From Xanthobacter sp. YC-JY1 (lineage in GTDB: Bacteria; Pseudomonadota; Alphaproteobacteria; Rhizobiales; Xanthobacteraceae): a DNA stretch of 64,000 nucleotides. Below, piece after piece: positions 1 to 7,233 of this stretch. Made by a program: the position numbers and the translations under genes. The number at the start of each line of letters is the position of its first letter. The stretch's first letter is position 1. The DNA is taken from positions 4,015,001-4,079,000 of the forward strand of contig NZ_CP032674.1 of the NCBI RefSeq assembly GCF_021730305.1, read 5' to 3'. Under the pieces are notes generated by a model. It was not told the origin of the DNA and did no database searches. It saw nothing but the letters and a program-made list of their open reading frames with translations.

Positions 1-228
1 CGGCGGCGCACCGGCTTAGCCCTGCGCGCGGCGCATTTCCAGTAGCCGCACGGCTCGGTTGCGGTCACTTGCTGTTGCGCGGGGAAACATGGGCGTCGAA
101 CGAATGGCGGCCCTGCGGCTCCCATCAGCATCGCGTGACGGCCGATCAACAGAATCCATTTGAATGCAGGCGGCCTGACGGAGTACGCGGCGAGGGCGGG
201 CCGATGGCCCCCTGATCCGGGACGTCCC
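1..228. other. Window edge, no assignable gene
   Basis: A plus-strand stop codon (TAG at 17-19) follows codons for GGAPA and could be the last residues of an upstream gene, but five codons cannot be identified. The opposite strand is open here only as part of a long frame running antisense through pdxY and the next gene, so it is not evidence of a gene. No terminator or promoter is obvious before the pdxY start. Confidence 0.3.
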
Positions 229-1077
229 ATGAACATCCTCTCCATCCAGTCGCACGTCGCCTACGGCCATGTGGGCAACGCTTCCGCCGTGTTCCCGCTG
301 CAGCGGCTGGGTGTGGAGGTGTGGCCCATCAACACCGTGCAGTTCTCCAACCATACCGGCTATGGCGCGTGGCGGGGACAGGTGTTCGAGGCGTCGGTGA
401 TCGGCGATCTGGTGGAGGGCATCGCCGAGCGCGGGGTGCTGTCGCGCTGCGACGGCGTGCTCTCCGGCTATATGGGCTCGGCCGACATCGGCGCCGCCAT
501 CCTCGATGCGGTCGAGCGGGTGCGGGCGGCGAACCGCAACGCCGCCTATTGCTGCGACCCGGTGATCGGCGACGTGGGCCGCGGCATCTTCGTGCGTCCG
601 GGCATCCCGGAATTCATGCGCGAGAAGGCGGTGCCCGCCGCCGATGTCATCACCCCCAACCAGTTCGAGCTGGAGCTGCTCACCGGCCGCACCTGCACGA
701 CGCTCCCGGAGGCCATCGCCGCCTGCGACGCGTTGCACGCGCTGGGGCCGAAGGTGATCCTTGTCACCAGCCTGCATGTCGGCGAAACGCCGCCCGATTC
801 GATCGACCTTCTCGCCTCCGGTCCCGATGGCCGGTTCCTGGTGCGCACGCCGCGCCTCGCCGTGTCCCTCAACGGCGCGGGCGACGCCATCGCCGCTTTG
901 TTCTTCTTCCACGTGCTGCGCACGGGCTCCACCGCGCAGGCGGTTTCCCTTGCCGCATCCTCCATTTACGGGGTGCTGTCGCGGACCGAAAAAGCACAGT
1001 CTCGGGAATTGCTGCTGGTGGAAGCGCAGGAGGAGTTCGTTACCCCCTCCCGGCTCTTCCCGGCCTCCTCGATCTGA
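229..1077 (+). CDS. pdxY: Pyridoxal kinase (PdxY family)
   Basis: Ribokinase-fold kinase that phosphorylates pyridoxal to pyridoxal 5'-phosphate in the vitamin B6 salvage pathway, in the cytoplasm. The 282-residue product matches PdxY length (about 287). Visible family features are the N-terminal MNILSIQSHVAYGHVGN segment, a CDPVIGD segment in the middle, and an NGAGDA motif near the C-terminus whose Asp is the expected catalytic base (GAGD in place of the commoner GTGD). The frame is open up to 160, but the family start is the ATG at 229; upstream residues are low-complexity and unlike the family. A 73-bp gap separates it from the next gene on the same strand. Kinase assignment is firm; the choice between PdxY and PdxK rests on resemblance. 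Confidence 0.9.
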   Translation: MNILSIQSHVAYGHVGNASAVFPLQRLGVEVWPINTVQFSNHTGYGAWRGQVFEASVIGDLVEGIAERGVLSRCDGVLSGYMGSADIGAAILDAVERVRAANRNAAYCCDPVIGDVGRGIFVRPGIPEFMREKAVPAADVITPNQFELELLTGRTCTTLPEAIAACDALHALGPKVILVTSLHVGETPPDSIDLLASGPDGRFLVRTPRLAVSLNGAGDAIAALFFFHVLRTGSTAQAVSLAASSIYGVLSRTEKAQSRELLLVEAQEEFVTPSRLFPASSI

Positions 1078-1150
1078 GGCTAAATTGTGGCAAGCAAGTA
1101 AAGAGGCCGGCGTGGGGGCGCGGGTGCTCTTGTAGCGTTCGAGAGCTGAG

Positions 1151-2056
1151 ATGCCGCGCCGGTACGTGACCCTGGACGTGTTCACCACCCGCCCGTTCGG
1201 CGGAAATCCGCTCGCCGTGGTGCTCGACGCCCAGGGGCTCGACGACGCGGCCATGCAGCAGATCGCGCGGGAGTTCAACGTCTCAGAGACGGTGTTCGTG
1301 CTGCCACCGAAGAACAAGGCGAACCGCGCCCGCATCCGCATCTTCACCGTCGCCCACGAAATGCCGTTCGCCGGCCATCCCACCGTCGGCGCCGCCGTGC
1401 TCCTTGCGCTGGAGGACAAGCTCACGACGGGCACCCTGCGCATCGAGGAGACCATCGGCACCATCACCTGCGAGGTGACGACGCACGGCGTCACGCCGGC
1501 TGGCGCGCGCAAGGGATCGGCCGTGTTCACCGCGCCGCGCAAGGGCGAGATCGAGGAGGTGAACATCTCCCGCGCCGCCTGCGCCGAGGCGCTGAACCTG
1601 GACGAGGGCGACATCGGCTTCGACGCCCATCGGCCCATCGTCGCCAATGCCGGCGTGCCCTTCCTGTTCGTGCCGCTGGCCGACCTGACGGCGCTCGCCC
1701 GCGCGCGGCCGGACGAGGCGGCCTTCATCGCCTCCCTCGGCGGCTTCGGCGAGGCGCTTTACCTCTACACGCTGGACGAGGAAGGCGACGCGGACTTCCG
1801 CGCCCGCATGTTCTCCCCCGGCCTCGGCACGGAGGAAGACCCGGCCACCGGCTCCGCCGCCGCCGCCTTCCCCTGGGTGCTGCTCGACGCCGAGAACCGG
1901 GTGGACGGCCACCACAAGGTGCGCATCGACCAGGGCTTCGAGATGGGCCGGCCGAGCCGGGTCGATCTCGGCTTCACCGTGAAGGGCGGGCAGGTTACCG
2001 GCGCCACCATCGGCGGCGGAGCGGTGGTGATCGCCGAGGGCGTGCTGCATATTTGA
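1151..2056 (+). CDS. PhzF family isomerase/epimerase-like protein
   Basis: A 301-residue protein of the PhzF/DapF-like fold, built from two similar halves. Visible motifs are FGGNPLAVVLDA near the start, FNVSETVFV with the Glu (residue 47) equivalent to the catalytic Glu45 of PhzF, AGHPTVGAA, and EDPATGSAAAA in the second half. PhzF itself isomerises trans-2,3-dihydro-3-hydroxyanthranilate in phenazine synthesis, but no other phenazine gene is nearby, and most family members outside phenazine clusters have no known substrate. The fold and active-site glutamate are clear; the substrate is not predictable. Confidence 0.85.
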   Translation: MPRRYVTLDVFTTRPFGGNPLAVVLDAQGLDDAAMQQIAREFNVSETVFVLPPKNKANRARIRIFTVAHEMPFAGHPTVGAAVLLALEDKLTTGTLRIEETIGTITCEVTTHGVTPAGARKGSAVFTAPRKGEIEEVNISRAACAEALNLDEGDIGFDAHRPIVANAGVPFLFVPLADLTALARARPDEAAFIASLGGFGEALYLYTLDEEGDADFRARMFSPGLGTEEDPATGSAAAAFPWVLLDAENRVDGHHKVRIDQGFEMGRPSRVDLGFTVKGGQVTGATIGGGAVVIAEGVLHI

Positions 2057-2115
2057 AAGATGCCAATGGGTAAGGCGCCACACTTGAGCGTAGCCAATAG
2101 GTGGCATTGAAACAA

Positions 2116-2185
2116 CTCACGCTCGTGAGCCGGATTCCAGCCTGCTTTCGCGTGCGGCCGGGCTTGGCAGTGGCGTGATCACGCC
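2116..2185. promoter_or_regulatory. Two palindromes upstream of the OYE reductase
   Basis: Two perfect dyads lie in the gap before the reductase gene at 2237: CTCACG-CT-CGTGAG at 2116-2129 and GGCGTGATCACGCC at 2172-2185. Both contain the half-sequence CGTGA. Placement 50-120 bp before the start suits regulator binding sites, but no regulator gene is adjacent and no promoter elements are convincing. Confidence 0.35.
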
Positions 2186-2236
2186 TATGTCTGCCGCATC
2201 GCAGCACTCCCGGCCCCACGCCAGAGGATTCCTTTC

Positions 2237-3331
2237 ATGAGCGCGACGTCCCTGTTCGAACCCTTCCGCCTCGGCGAGCTGACGCTGCCGAACCGCATCG
2301 TCATGGCGCCCCTCACGCGCAACCGCGCCGCCGCCGGTTTCGTGCCGAGCGACCTCGCGCCGCAATATTACGCCCTGCGCGCCGATGCCGGCCTGCTCAT
2401 CACCGAGGCCTCGCAGATTTCCCAGCAGGGCCAGGGCTATCAGGACACGCCCGGCATCTATTCCGACGCCCAGGTCGAAGGATGGAAGAAGGTAACGGAC
2501 GCGGTGCACGCCAAGGGCGGGCGCATCTTCATCCAGCTCTGGCACGTGGGCCGCGTCTCCCACACCTCGCTGCAGCCGAACGGCGGCGCGCCGGTGGCCC
2601 CTTCCGCGCTCACCGCCGCCACCAAGACCTTCGTGAACAACGGCTTCGCCGAGACCTCCGCGCCGCGCGCGCTGGAGCTGTCCGAGATCCCCGGCATCAT
2701 CGAGGATTATCGCCGCGCCGCCGCCAACGCCATCAAGGCCGGCTTTGACGGCGTCGAGGTGCACGGCGCCAACGGCTACCTCATCGACCAGTTCCTGAAG
2801 GACGGGTCGAACCTGCGCACGGACGCCTATGGCGGCTCCATCGAGAACCGCAGCCGCTTCCTGCTGGAGGTGATGGACGCGGTGATCGCCGAGATCGGCG
2901 CCGCCCGCACCGGCCTGCGCCTCTCGCCGGTCTCGCCGGCCAACGGCATCACCGAGAGCAATCCGCAGGCACTCTTCAACCACGTGATCGAAGAGCTGGA
3001 AAAGCGCCACCCCGTCTATATCCATGTGGTCGAGGGCGCGACGGGTGGCCCGCGCGAAGTGGCGCCGGACTTCTCCTTCGAGGAACTGCGCAAGCGCTAC
3101 AGCGGCGCCTGGATGGTGAACAACGGCTACGACCTCGCCCTCGCCAATGCCGTGCTGGCGGAAGGCAAGGCGGACCTCGTGGCCTTCGGCAAGCCGTTCA
3201 TCGCCAATCCCGATCTCGTGGAACGCCTGCAGCGCAACGCGCCGCTCAACGAACTGGACCGTGACACGCTCTATGGCGGCGGCGCCAAGGGCTATATCGA
3301 CTACCCGACCCTGAAGGACGTCGCCGCGTGA
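2237..3331 (+). CDS. nemA: Old Yellow Enzyme family flavin oxidoreductase (NemA-like alkene reductase)
   Basis: FMN-containing TIM-barrel reductase of 364 residues, the length of E. coli NemA (365). Family members reduce activated C=C bonds and nitro or nitrate-ester compounds with NAD(P)H in the cytoplasm. Visible: MAPLTRNRA near the N-terminus, WHVGRVSH, the substrate-anion-binding pair His176 and Asn179 in VHGANGYL, and the DAYGGSIENRSRFL segment typical of the family. Its stop overlaps the start of the following NUDIX gene (GTGA), so the two are co-translated. Probable role is detoxification of electrophiles; the physiological substrate is unknown. Confidence 0.92.
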   Translation: MSATSLFEPFRLGELTLPNRIVMAPLTRNRAAAGFVPSDLAPQYYALRADAGLLITEASQISQQGQGYQDTPGIYSDAQVEGWKKVTDAVHAKGGRIFIQLWHVGRVSHTSLQPNGGAPVAPSALTAATKTFVNNGFAETSAPRALELSEIPGIIEDYRRAAANAIKAGFDGVEVHGANGYLIDQFLKDGSNLRTDAYGGSIENRSRFLLEVMDAVIAEIGAARTGLRLSPVSPANGITESNPQALFNHVIEELEKRHPVYIHVVEGATGGPREVAPDFSFEELRKRYSGAWMVNNGYDLALANAVLAEGKADLVAFGKPFIANPDLVERLQRNAPLNELDRDTLYGGGAKGYIDYPTLKDVAA

Positions 3332-4062
3332 GCGGCGGCTGGGGCCAGGACTGGACCGTGGGCCGGCGCATCGCGCCGGTCCATCGGCTCGACCTTGCCT
3401 TCGAGCCCGGCGGCTGGAGCGAGATGGCGCCGCGCCGGGGCGAGATCGAGACGCATTTTGCCCGCCGGGCCGCCGATAATCCGCATCTGTGGAACGGGCC
3501 GATCCTGCTCCTCGCCCGCCATGGCTTCACAGACGGCGTGCTCTCCGGCGCCTTCCGCCAGACCGATTTCGCGGCCTTCACCTTCTGGCGCGACGAAGGC
3601 TGGAAGGACGAGGGCATGGTCAACGCCTTCGCCCTCGCCGCCATCGAAGGCTCCGATGGCGGCTTTGTGCTGGGTGTCATGGGGCAGCACACGGCCTCGG
3701 CCGGCCGCATCTACTTTCCCGGCGGCACGCCCGACCCCTCCGACATCACGTCCGACAAACGCGTGGACCTCCACGCCTCCATGCTGCGCGAACTGACCGA
3801 GGAGACCGGGCTCCTGCCCGCCGACATCCTGCGCGACGACGGCTTCACCGGCCTGTTCGACGGGCCGCGCGTGGCCCTGATGGGCCGCCTCGTGTTCGAC
3901 GCCCCGGCCGAAGACCTCGCCGCCCGCATCCGCACCTTCCTCGCGGCGGAAACCCACCCGGAACTCGCTGATGTGGCGGTGGTGAAGAGCGAAGCCGACC
4001 TCACCCCCGCCATGGCCCCCTTCGCGGTGGACTACATGCGCTGGCGCTGGGCGGGGAACTGA
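3328..4062 (+). CDS. NUDIX hydrolase
   Basis: A 244-residue pyrophosphohydrolase-fold protein. The core of the NUDIX box is visible at residues 154-161 (RELTEETG, matching REUxEExG), preceded by GGTPDPSD; the catalytic Glu pair is present, but the spacing from the first Gly to RE is longer than in the minimal box. The start is a GTG overlapping the reductase stop, which implies translational coupling. No ADP-ribose or MutT subfamily signature lets me name the substrate. The N-terminal 120 residues are unusually long for a simple NUDIX protein and probably form the accessory domain seen in CoA/acyl-pyrophosphatase relatives. Confidence 0.85.
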   Translation: MSGGWGQDWTVGRRIAPVHRLDLAFEPGGWSEMAPRRGEIETHFARRAADNPHLWNGPILLLARHGFTDGVLSGAFRQTDFAAFTFWRDEGWKDEGMVNAFALAAIEGSDGGFVLGVMGQHTASAGRIYFPGGTPDPSDITSDKRVDLHASMLRELTEETGLLPADILRDDGFTGLFDGPRVALMGRLVFDAPAEDLAARIRTFLAAETHPELADVAVVKSEADLTPAMAPFAVDYMRWRWAGN

Positions 4063-4127
4063 GCGCCGAGGCAGCACAGGGATGCGGCAGCGCGACGTTC
4101 CGGCGGGAGCTTCGCCTGCCCGCGCCA

Positions 4128-4153
4128 TTAACGTCCGGTTCACCAAACGTTAA
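4128..4153. promoter_or_regulatory. Inverted repeat TTAACGT-N12-ACGTTAA
   Basis: Perfect 7-bp arms at 4128-4134 and 4147-4153, 66 bp before the small gene at 4219. TTAA half-sites resemble those of CtrA-type regulators in alphaproteobacteria, but the spacing differs from the usual N7 arrangement, so this is only a candidate operator or promoter element. Confidence 0.3.
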
Positions 4154-4218
4154 GCTTCACGAAACCATAAGGACCACAGTGACGTTGTGATCACGGCTCT
4201 CGACGGAGGATCAGGGGC

Positions 4219-4419
4219 ATGAACACGGTCATTGCGTTTCCCGATACGGCCCGCCAGCCGGCGCGGCGCGGATCGTCCCGTGCGGATCGCGGCGGAAGCC
4301 GGCCGGAGGGGGCGGAGATCGTCATCCTGCCGGTGGTGCGCATCGAGCGGCACGTTTCGGCCTTGCCGGGCCCGACACCGGAGGCAGAACCCCTCTTGCG
4401 GCCGCGCCGCAGCCACTGA
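4219..4419 (+). CDS. Small hypothetical protein
   Basis: A 66-residue basic protein with no signal peptide or membrane span. It opens MNTVIAFP and has a central segment EIVILPVVRIER between two low-complexity Arg/Pro-rich stretches. A good ribosome-binding site (CGGAGG, about 12 bases before the ATG) and the inverted repeat upstream support a real gene. Similar short proteins with an AFP start and an ILPV.RIER core occur in rhizobia as far as I recall, with no assigned function. It converges on the DUF1254 gene with only 18 bp between stops. Confidence 0.6.
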   Translation: MNTVIAFPDTARQPARRGSSRADRGGSRPEGAEIVILPVVRIERHVSALPGPTPEAEPLLRPRRSH

Positions 4420-4437
4420 CTTACGGAGAAAGCGCGT

Positions 4438-5130
4438 TCAGTTCGACGGCGTGCAGGTCGCCGCCTCGAGTTGCCGGCGCACGAGTTCCCGCATCCCGCG
4501 CTCGCGCACGAAGGCGCGCACCGCCACGATGCCCTCCCGCGAGGGGGATTCGATCACCAGCCGGTCGGCGGCGGTGATTTCCTCGTCTTCCGGCAAAGCC
4601 GCCTTCTGCTTGCTGGTCATCAGATCCAGCTCGATCACCCTGCCGGCCGCCTGGTCGCTCAGCGCGTAGAAGGCGAGCGCTTCCGAGGTGTAGAAGGAGA
4701 CGGAGGTGTAGTCGGCCGTGGCCGGCACACGCACCTTCAGCGGCGCCCCCGACAGATCATAGAGGCAGATGGCCGAGATGAAGGCCGGGTCCGTCATGGG
4801 CAGCGTCTGCTCCAGCGGCGTCGGGTCCGGCAGCAGGGTCAGCACATTGGAATCCATCAGTTCGGAGAGCCGCGCATAGGCGTTGCGCTCAGCCAGCGCT
4901 GGCATGGCCAGGATGGATACGATGTGGGCGATGGCCCCCAGCACCACCGAAAAGGCGATGAACAGCAGCAACTGCCCCGGCGTGCCCAGGCGCGGGCGCA
5001 CGAAGCGGGGCCGCGCCACGTGCGGACGCGGCAGCCGCGCGAAGAATCGGCTCCAGAGCCGTCCCGCAAGCCGCCCGCCGCGTGCCGCGACCTCGGACGC
5101 TTCCCCGCGCAGATCGTCGAGGGTGGTCAC
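4438..5130 (-). CDS. DUF1254-type membrane protein
   Basis: A 230-residue protein with one clear membrane span around residues 50-78 (FIAFSVVLGAIAHIVSILAM) after a basic cytoplasmic N-terminus, leaving a soluble C-terminal domain of about 150 residues, probably periplasmic. The C-terminal domain (DPAFISAICLYDLSG..) matches the short alphaproteobacterial DUF1254 type. It is translated from an ATGA overlap with the upstream DUF1214 gene, and the two families usually occur together. Function unknown; the pairing suggests a two-part envelope complex. Confidence 0.8.
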   Translation of the reverse strand: MTTLDDLRGEASEVAARGGRLAGRLWSRFFARLPRPHVARPRFVRPRLGTPGQLLLFIAFSVVLGAIAHIVSILAMPALAERNAYARLSELMDSNVLTLLPDPTPLEQTLPMTDPAFISAICLYDLSGAPLKVRVPATADYTSVSFYTSEALAFYALSDQAAGRVIELDLMTSKQKAALPEDEEITAADRLVIESPSREGIVAVRAFVRERGMRELVRRQLEAATCTPSN

Positions 5131-5699
5131 AGGCAGGCCTCCCGCGTGATGCGGGGCAGCACAGCGGCATCCGCGCCCGAGGTGAAGGAGAAGGGCGCGT
5201 CATAAAGCCGGAGTGCCACCTTCAGCCGGGGCCGGGCGCCGGTGGGTAGCCAGTTGCCGGTGCGCGCGCGGGGCGAGAGGCGCACGTCGATGGCGCCGTT
5301 GTCGCGATAGACCACCTCGGCGCTGGTGAAGCCGAAGCGCCCGGCATCGTTGGGGATGAGATTGCCGTCCTGGTCGGTGACGGTCAGCGTCCACAGCCGC
5401 GCCTGCGGCAGCACGCCGACGATGCGCGTCTCGCAGCGCCCGTCCAGCGGGTTGCCGGCATCATCCGTCGTGGCGAGGAAGAGCAGGCCGTCGGCCAGCT
5501 CCAGCGGCAATTCCCCCGAGCGAGCGACAAAGGCGCGGGCATAGGGGTCGGCCTTGGAGGTGCCGGACCGCGGCCAGCCTTCCCAGGAGCCCACGCGCAC
5601 GTTGTCCAGCCCCCGCGAGTGGGTCACGGAAAACCATGTGACGCCCAGCCCGAGGATGGTGGCGATGAGAAGCGTGAAGGCGAGCGGCAGTAGGCGCAC
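5127..5699 (-). CDS. DUF1214-domain membrane-anchored protein
   Basis: A 190-residue protein with an N-terminal membrane anchor (residues 3-22) followed by a beta-rich DUF1214 domain. Characteristic segments include LWTLTVTDQDGNLIPN and DAPFSFTSGADAAVLP. It begins at a GTG with a weak ribosome-binding site and overlaps the downstream DUF1254 gene by four bases. DUF1214/DUF1254 proteins are widespread in alphaproteobacteria and remain without an established biochemical role. Confidence 0.8.
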   Translation of the reverse strand: MRLLPLAFTLLIATILGLGVTWFSVTHSRGLDNVRVGSWEGWPRSGTSKADPYARAFVARSGELPLELADGLLFLATTDDAGNPLDGRCETRIVGVLPQARLWTLTVTDQDGNLIPNDAGRFGFTSAEVVYRDNGAIDVRLSPRARTGNWLPTGARPRLKVALRLYDAPFSFTSGADAAVLPRITREACL

Positions 5700-5781
5700 G
5701 GGAGGTCCGAAGCTATCCGCCTCTATCTAGCCCACAAAGCCGGCGCGGGCAAAAGCCGGCGCCGGGAGGGCCCCCGTGGCC

Positions 5782-6576
5782 TCACTTTCCCTCGAAGCGG
5801 GGCGGCGTCTTCTGCACGAAGGCCTTCGCGCCGGCGGCGAAATCCTCGGTGCGGGCGCTGGCGATGAAGGCATCGCGCTCGGCATTGAGCTGTTCGGACA
5901 GGCTGTGGCCGAAGGAAGACCGCAGAAGGTGCTTGATGCGGCCATAGGCCAGCGTCGGCCCCTCGGCGAGGCGCTTCGCCAGCTTGTCCGTCTCGGCTGC
6001 GAGCTCGGCAGCAGGCACCACCTTGTTCACGAGCCCCAGCCGCAGCGCCTCGTCCGCTTCCACGGTATCGGAGAGAAGCGCGATCTCCATGGCCTTGCGC
6101 AGCCCCACCACGCGCGGCAGCGAGAAGGTGGAGGAGCCGTCCGGCGAGGTGCCGATGCGGGTGTAGGCGAGGGTCATCTTCATGTCATCGGCGGCGATGG
6201 CAAGGTCGGCAGCCAGCGCCACCGAGACGCCTGCCCCGGCCACCGCGCCGTGCAGGCTGGCGATCACCGGTGCCGGCATGGCGGCCAAAGCCAGAATGGC
6301 GTGGTGGAATGGATCAATGATGGCGCTCACCACCTTGGGCGCATCCGGCCCCGCAGCATGGAATCGGGCAACGTCGCCGCCGGCGAGGAACGCCCGCCCC
6401 TCGCCCGAAAGCACCACGGCGCGCACGGTCTCGTCCCGGCTCACCTTGTCCACGGCGGCCGCGAGGGCCAGCACCGAGGCCTCGTCCAGCGCATTCAACA
6501 CGTGCGGACGGTTGAACCGGATGCGGGCGATCCCGTCCGCGATGTCGAGGCGGACAGGGCTGTTCTCGGGGGTCAT
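5782..6576 (-). CDS. Enoyl-CoA hydratase/isomerase family protein
   Basis: Crotonase-fold protein of 264 residues acting on an acyl-CoA. The CoA-binding and oxyanion-hole segments are seen as GRAFLAGGDVARF and HGAVAGAGVSVAL. At the second catalytic position it has Asp146 in SPDGSS rather than the Glu of true hydratases, a pattern shared with PaaG-type isomerases, so an isomerase activity is at least as likely as hydration. The ATG at 6576 has a GAGG ribosome-binding site; the frame extends upstream, but those residues are non-family. It diverges from the sulfur assimilation genes across a 270-bp gap and has no obvious partner. Confidence 0.85.
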   Translation of the reverse strand: MTPENSPVRLDIADGIARIRFNRPHVLNALDEASVLALAAAVDKVSRDETVRAVVLSGEGRAFLAGGDVARFHAAGPDAPKVVSAIIDPFHHAILALAAMPAPVIASLHGAVAGAGVSVALAADLAIAADDMKMTLAYTRIGTSPDGSSTFSLPRVVGLRKAMEIALLSDTVEADEALRLGLVNKVVPAAELAAETDKLAKRLAEGPTLAYGRIKHLLRSSFGHSLSEQLNAERDAFIASARTEDFAAGAKAFVQKTPPRFEGK

Positions 6577-6846
6577 GGGCGTTCCTCGGGTGCTTCTGTG
6601 GTCAGGCCGCGAGGGACGCGGGCCGGCGCGCCAAGCTGCCAAAGGTAACCGCGCGCAGCAAGCGGCCCCGGAAGCGCGGACCCCGCCACCTTTTAAGTCT
6701 ACTAATTCAGTCGATTTTACAATGTCGTGTGTGGGTTATTTCCCTATTGCGCGTCAAAACGCGGTAATTTAGATTAAGACATAAGTTTTCTGGATAATTA
6801 GCGCTCTCCCGCTGTGAGTTGGGAATATGGGCGCACGGAGCACGCC
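6577..6846. promoter_or_regulatory. AT-rich promoter region before the cysteine biosynthesis genes
   Basis: The stretch 6690-6800 is strikingly AT-rich compared with its surroundings and lies between the divergent hydratase gene and DUF2849-cysI. A GATAAT element at 6793-6798 is a plausible -10 box for the rightward operon, about 50 bp before its ATG; no well-spaced -35 box stands out. The 9-mer ATTTAGATT at 6767-6775 recurs at 10097-10105, just before sbp. A CysB/Cbl-type LysR activator would be expected here, but I cannot define its site. Confidence 0.4.
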
Positions 6847-7173
6847 ATGACCTCGCCTTTGCAGCGCAAGCTGAAGATCGCCGGCCCCACCGTCGTCACC
6901 GCCAACCGGCTCGCCGATGGCGCGGTGGTGTGGCTGAGCCCCGCCGGCGGCTGGACCGACAGCATCGGCGCTGCGGCCGTGGGCTCCACCAGCGAGGACG
7001 TGCTGCGACTGCTCGACATCGCCCATGGCGACGAGAACACCGCCGTCGGCGCCTATCCGGCCCCGGTCCGCATCGGTGCGGACGGCACGCCGGAGCCCGC
7101 GAACCTGCGTGAGCGCATCCGTGTGAGCGGCCCCACTGTCGCGCTGCCGGCCGGCGCCTCCGCGGCCGCCTGA
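6847..7173 (+). CDS. DUF2849 protein of the sulfite reductase operon
   Basis: A 108-residue protein (MTSPLQRKLKIAGP..) of the DUF2849 family, which in alphaproteobacteria is found almost only next to cysI and cysG. It lacks cysteines, membrane spans and known catalytic motifs; an accessory role in siroheme or sulfite reductase function is inferred from genomic association alone. The ATG at 6847 has a GGAG ribosome-binding site; in-frame codons before it are non-conserved. It is followed after 60 bp by cysI. Confidence 0.8.
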   Translation: MTSPLQRKLKIAGPTVVTANRLADGAVVWLSPAGGWTDSIGAAAVGSTSEDVLRLLDIAHGDENTAVGAYPAPVRIGADGTPEPANLRERIRVSGPTVALPAGASAAA

Positions 7174-7233
7174 GGCCGGCGTCCCGTCGCGCCTGCCGCC
7201 CGCATCTGCCGATATCGAGCCCCGAGCCCCATC

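Noticed and set aside
16-1728. A 570-codon open frame on the minus strand across pdxY and the PhzF gene
   Set aside because: It is antisense to two clear genes, is low-complexity in composition and matches no family; long antisense frames are expected at this GC content.
1151-2056. Phenazine biosynthesis locus
   Set aside because: A PhzF-fold protein alone is not evidence; no phzA, B, D, E or G is nearby.
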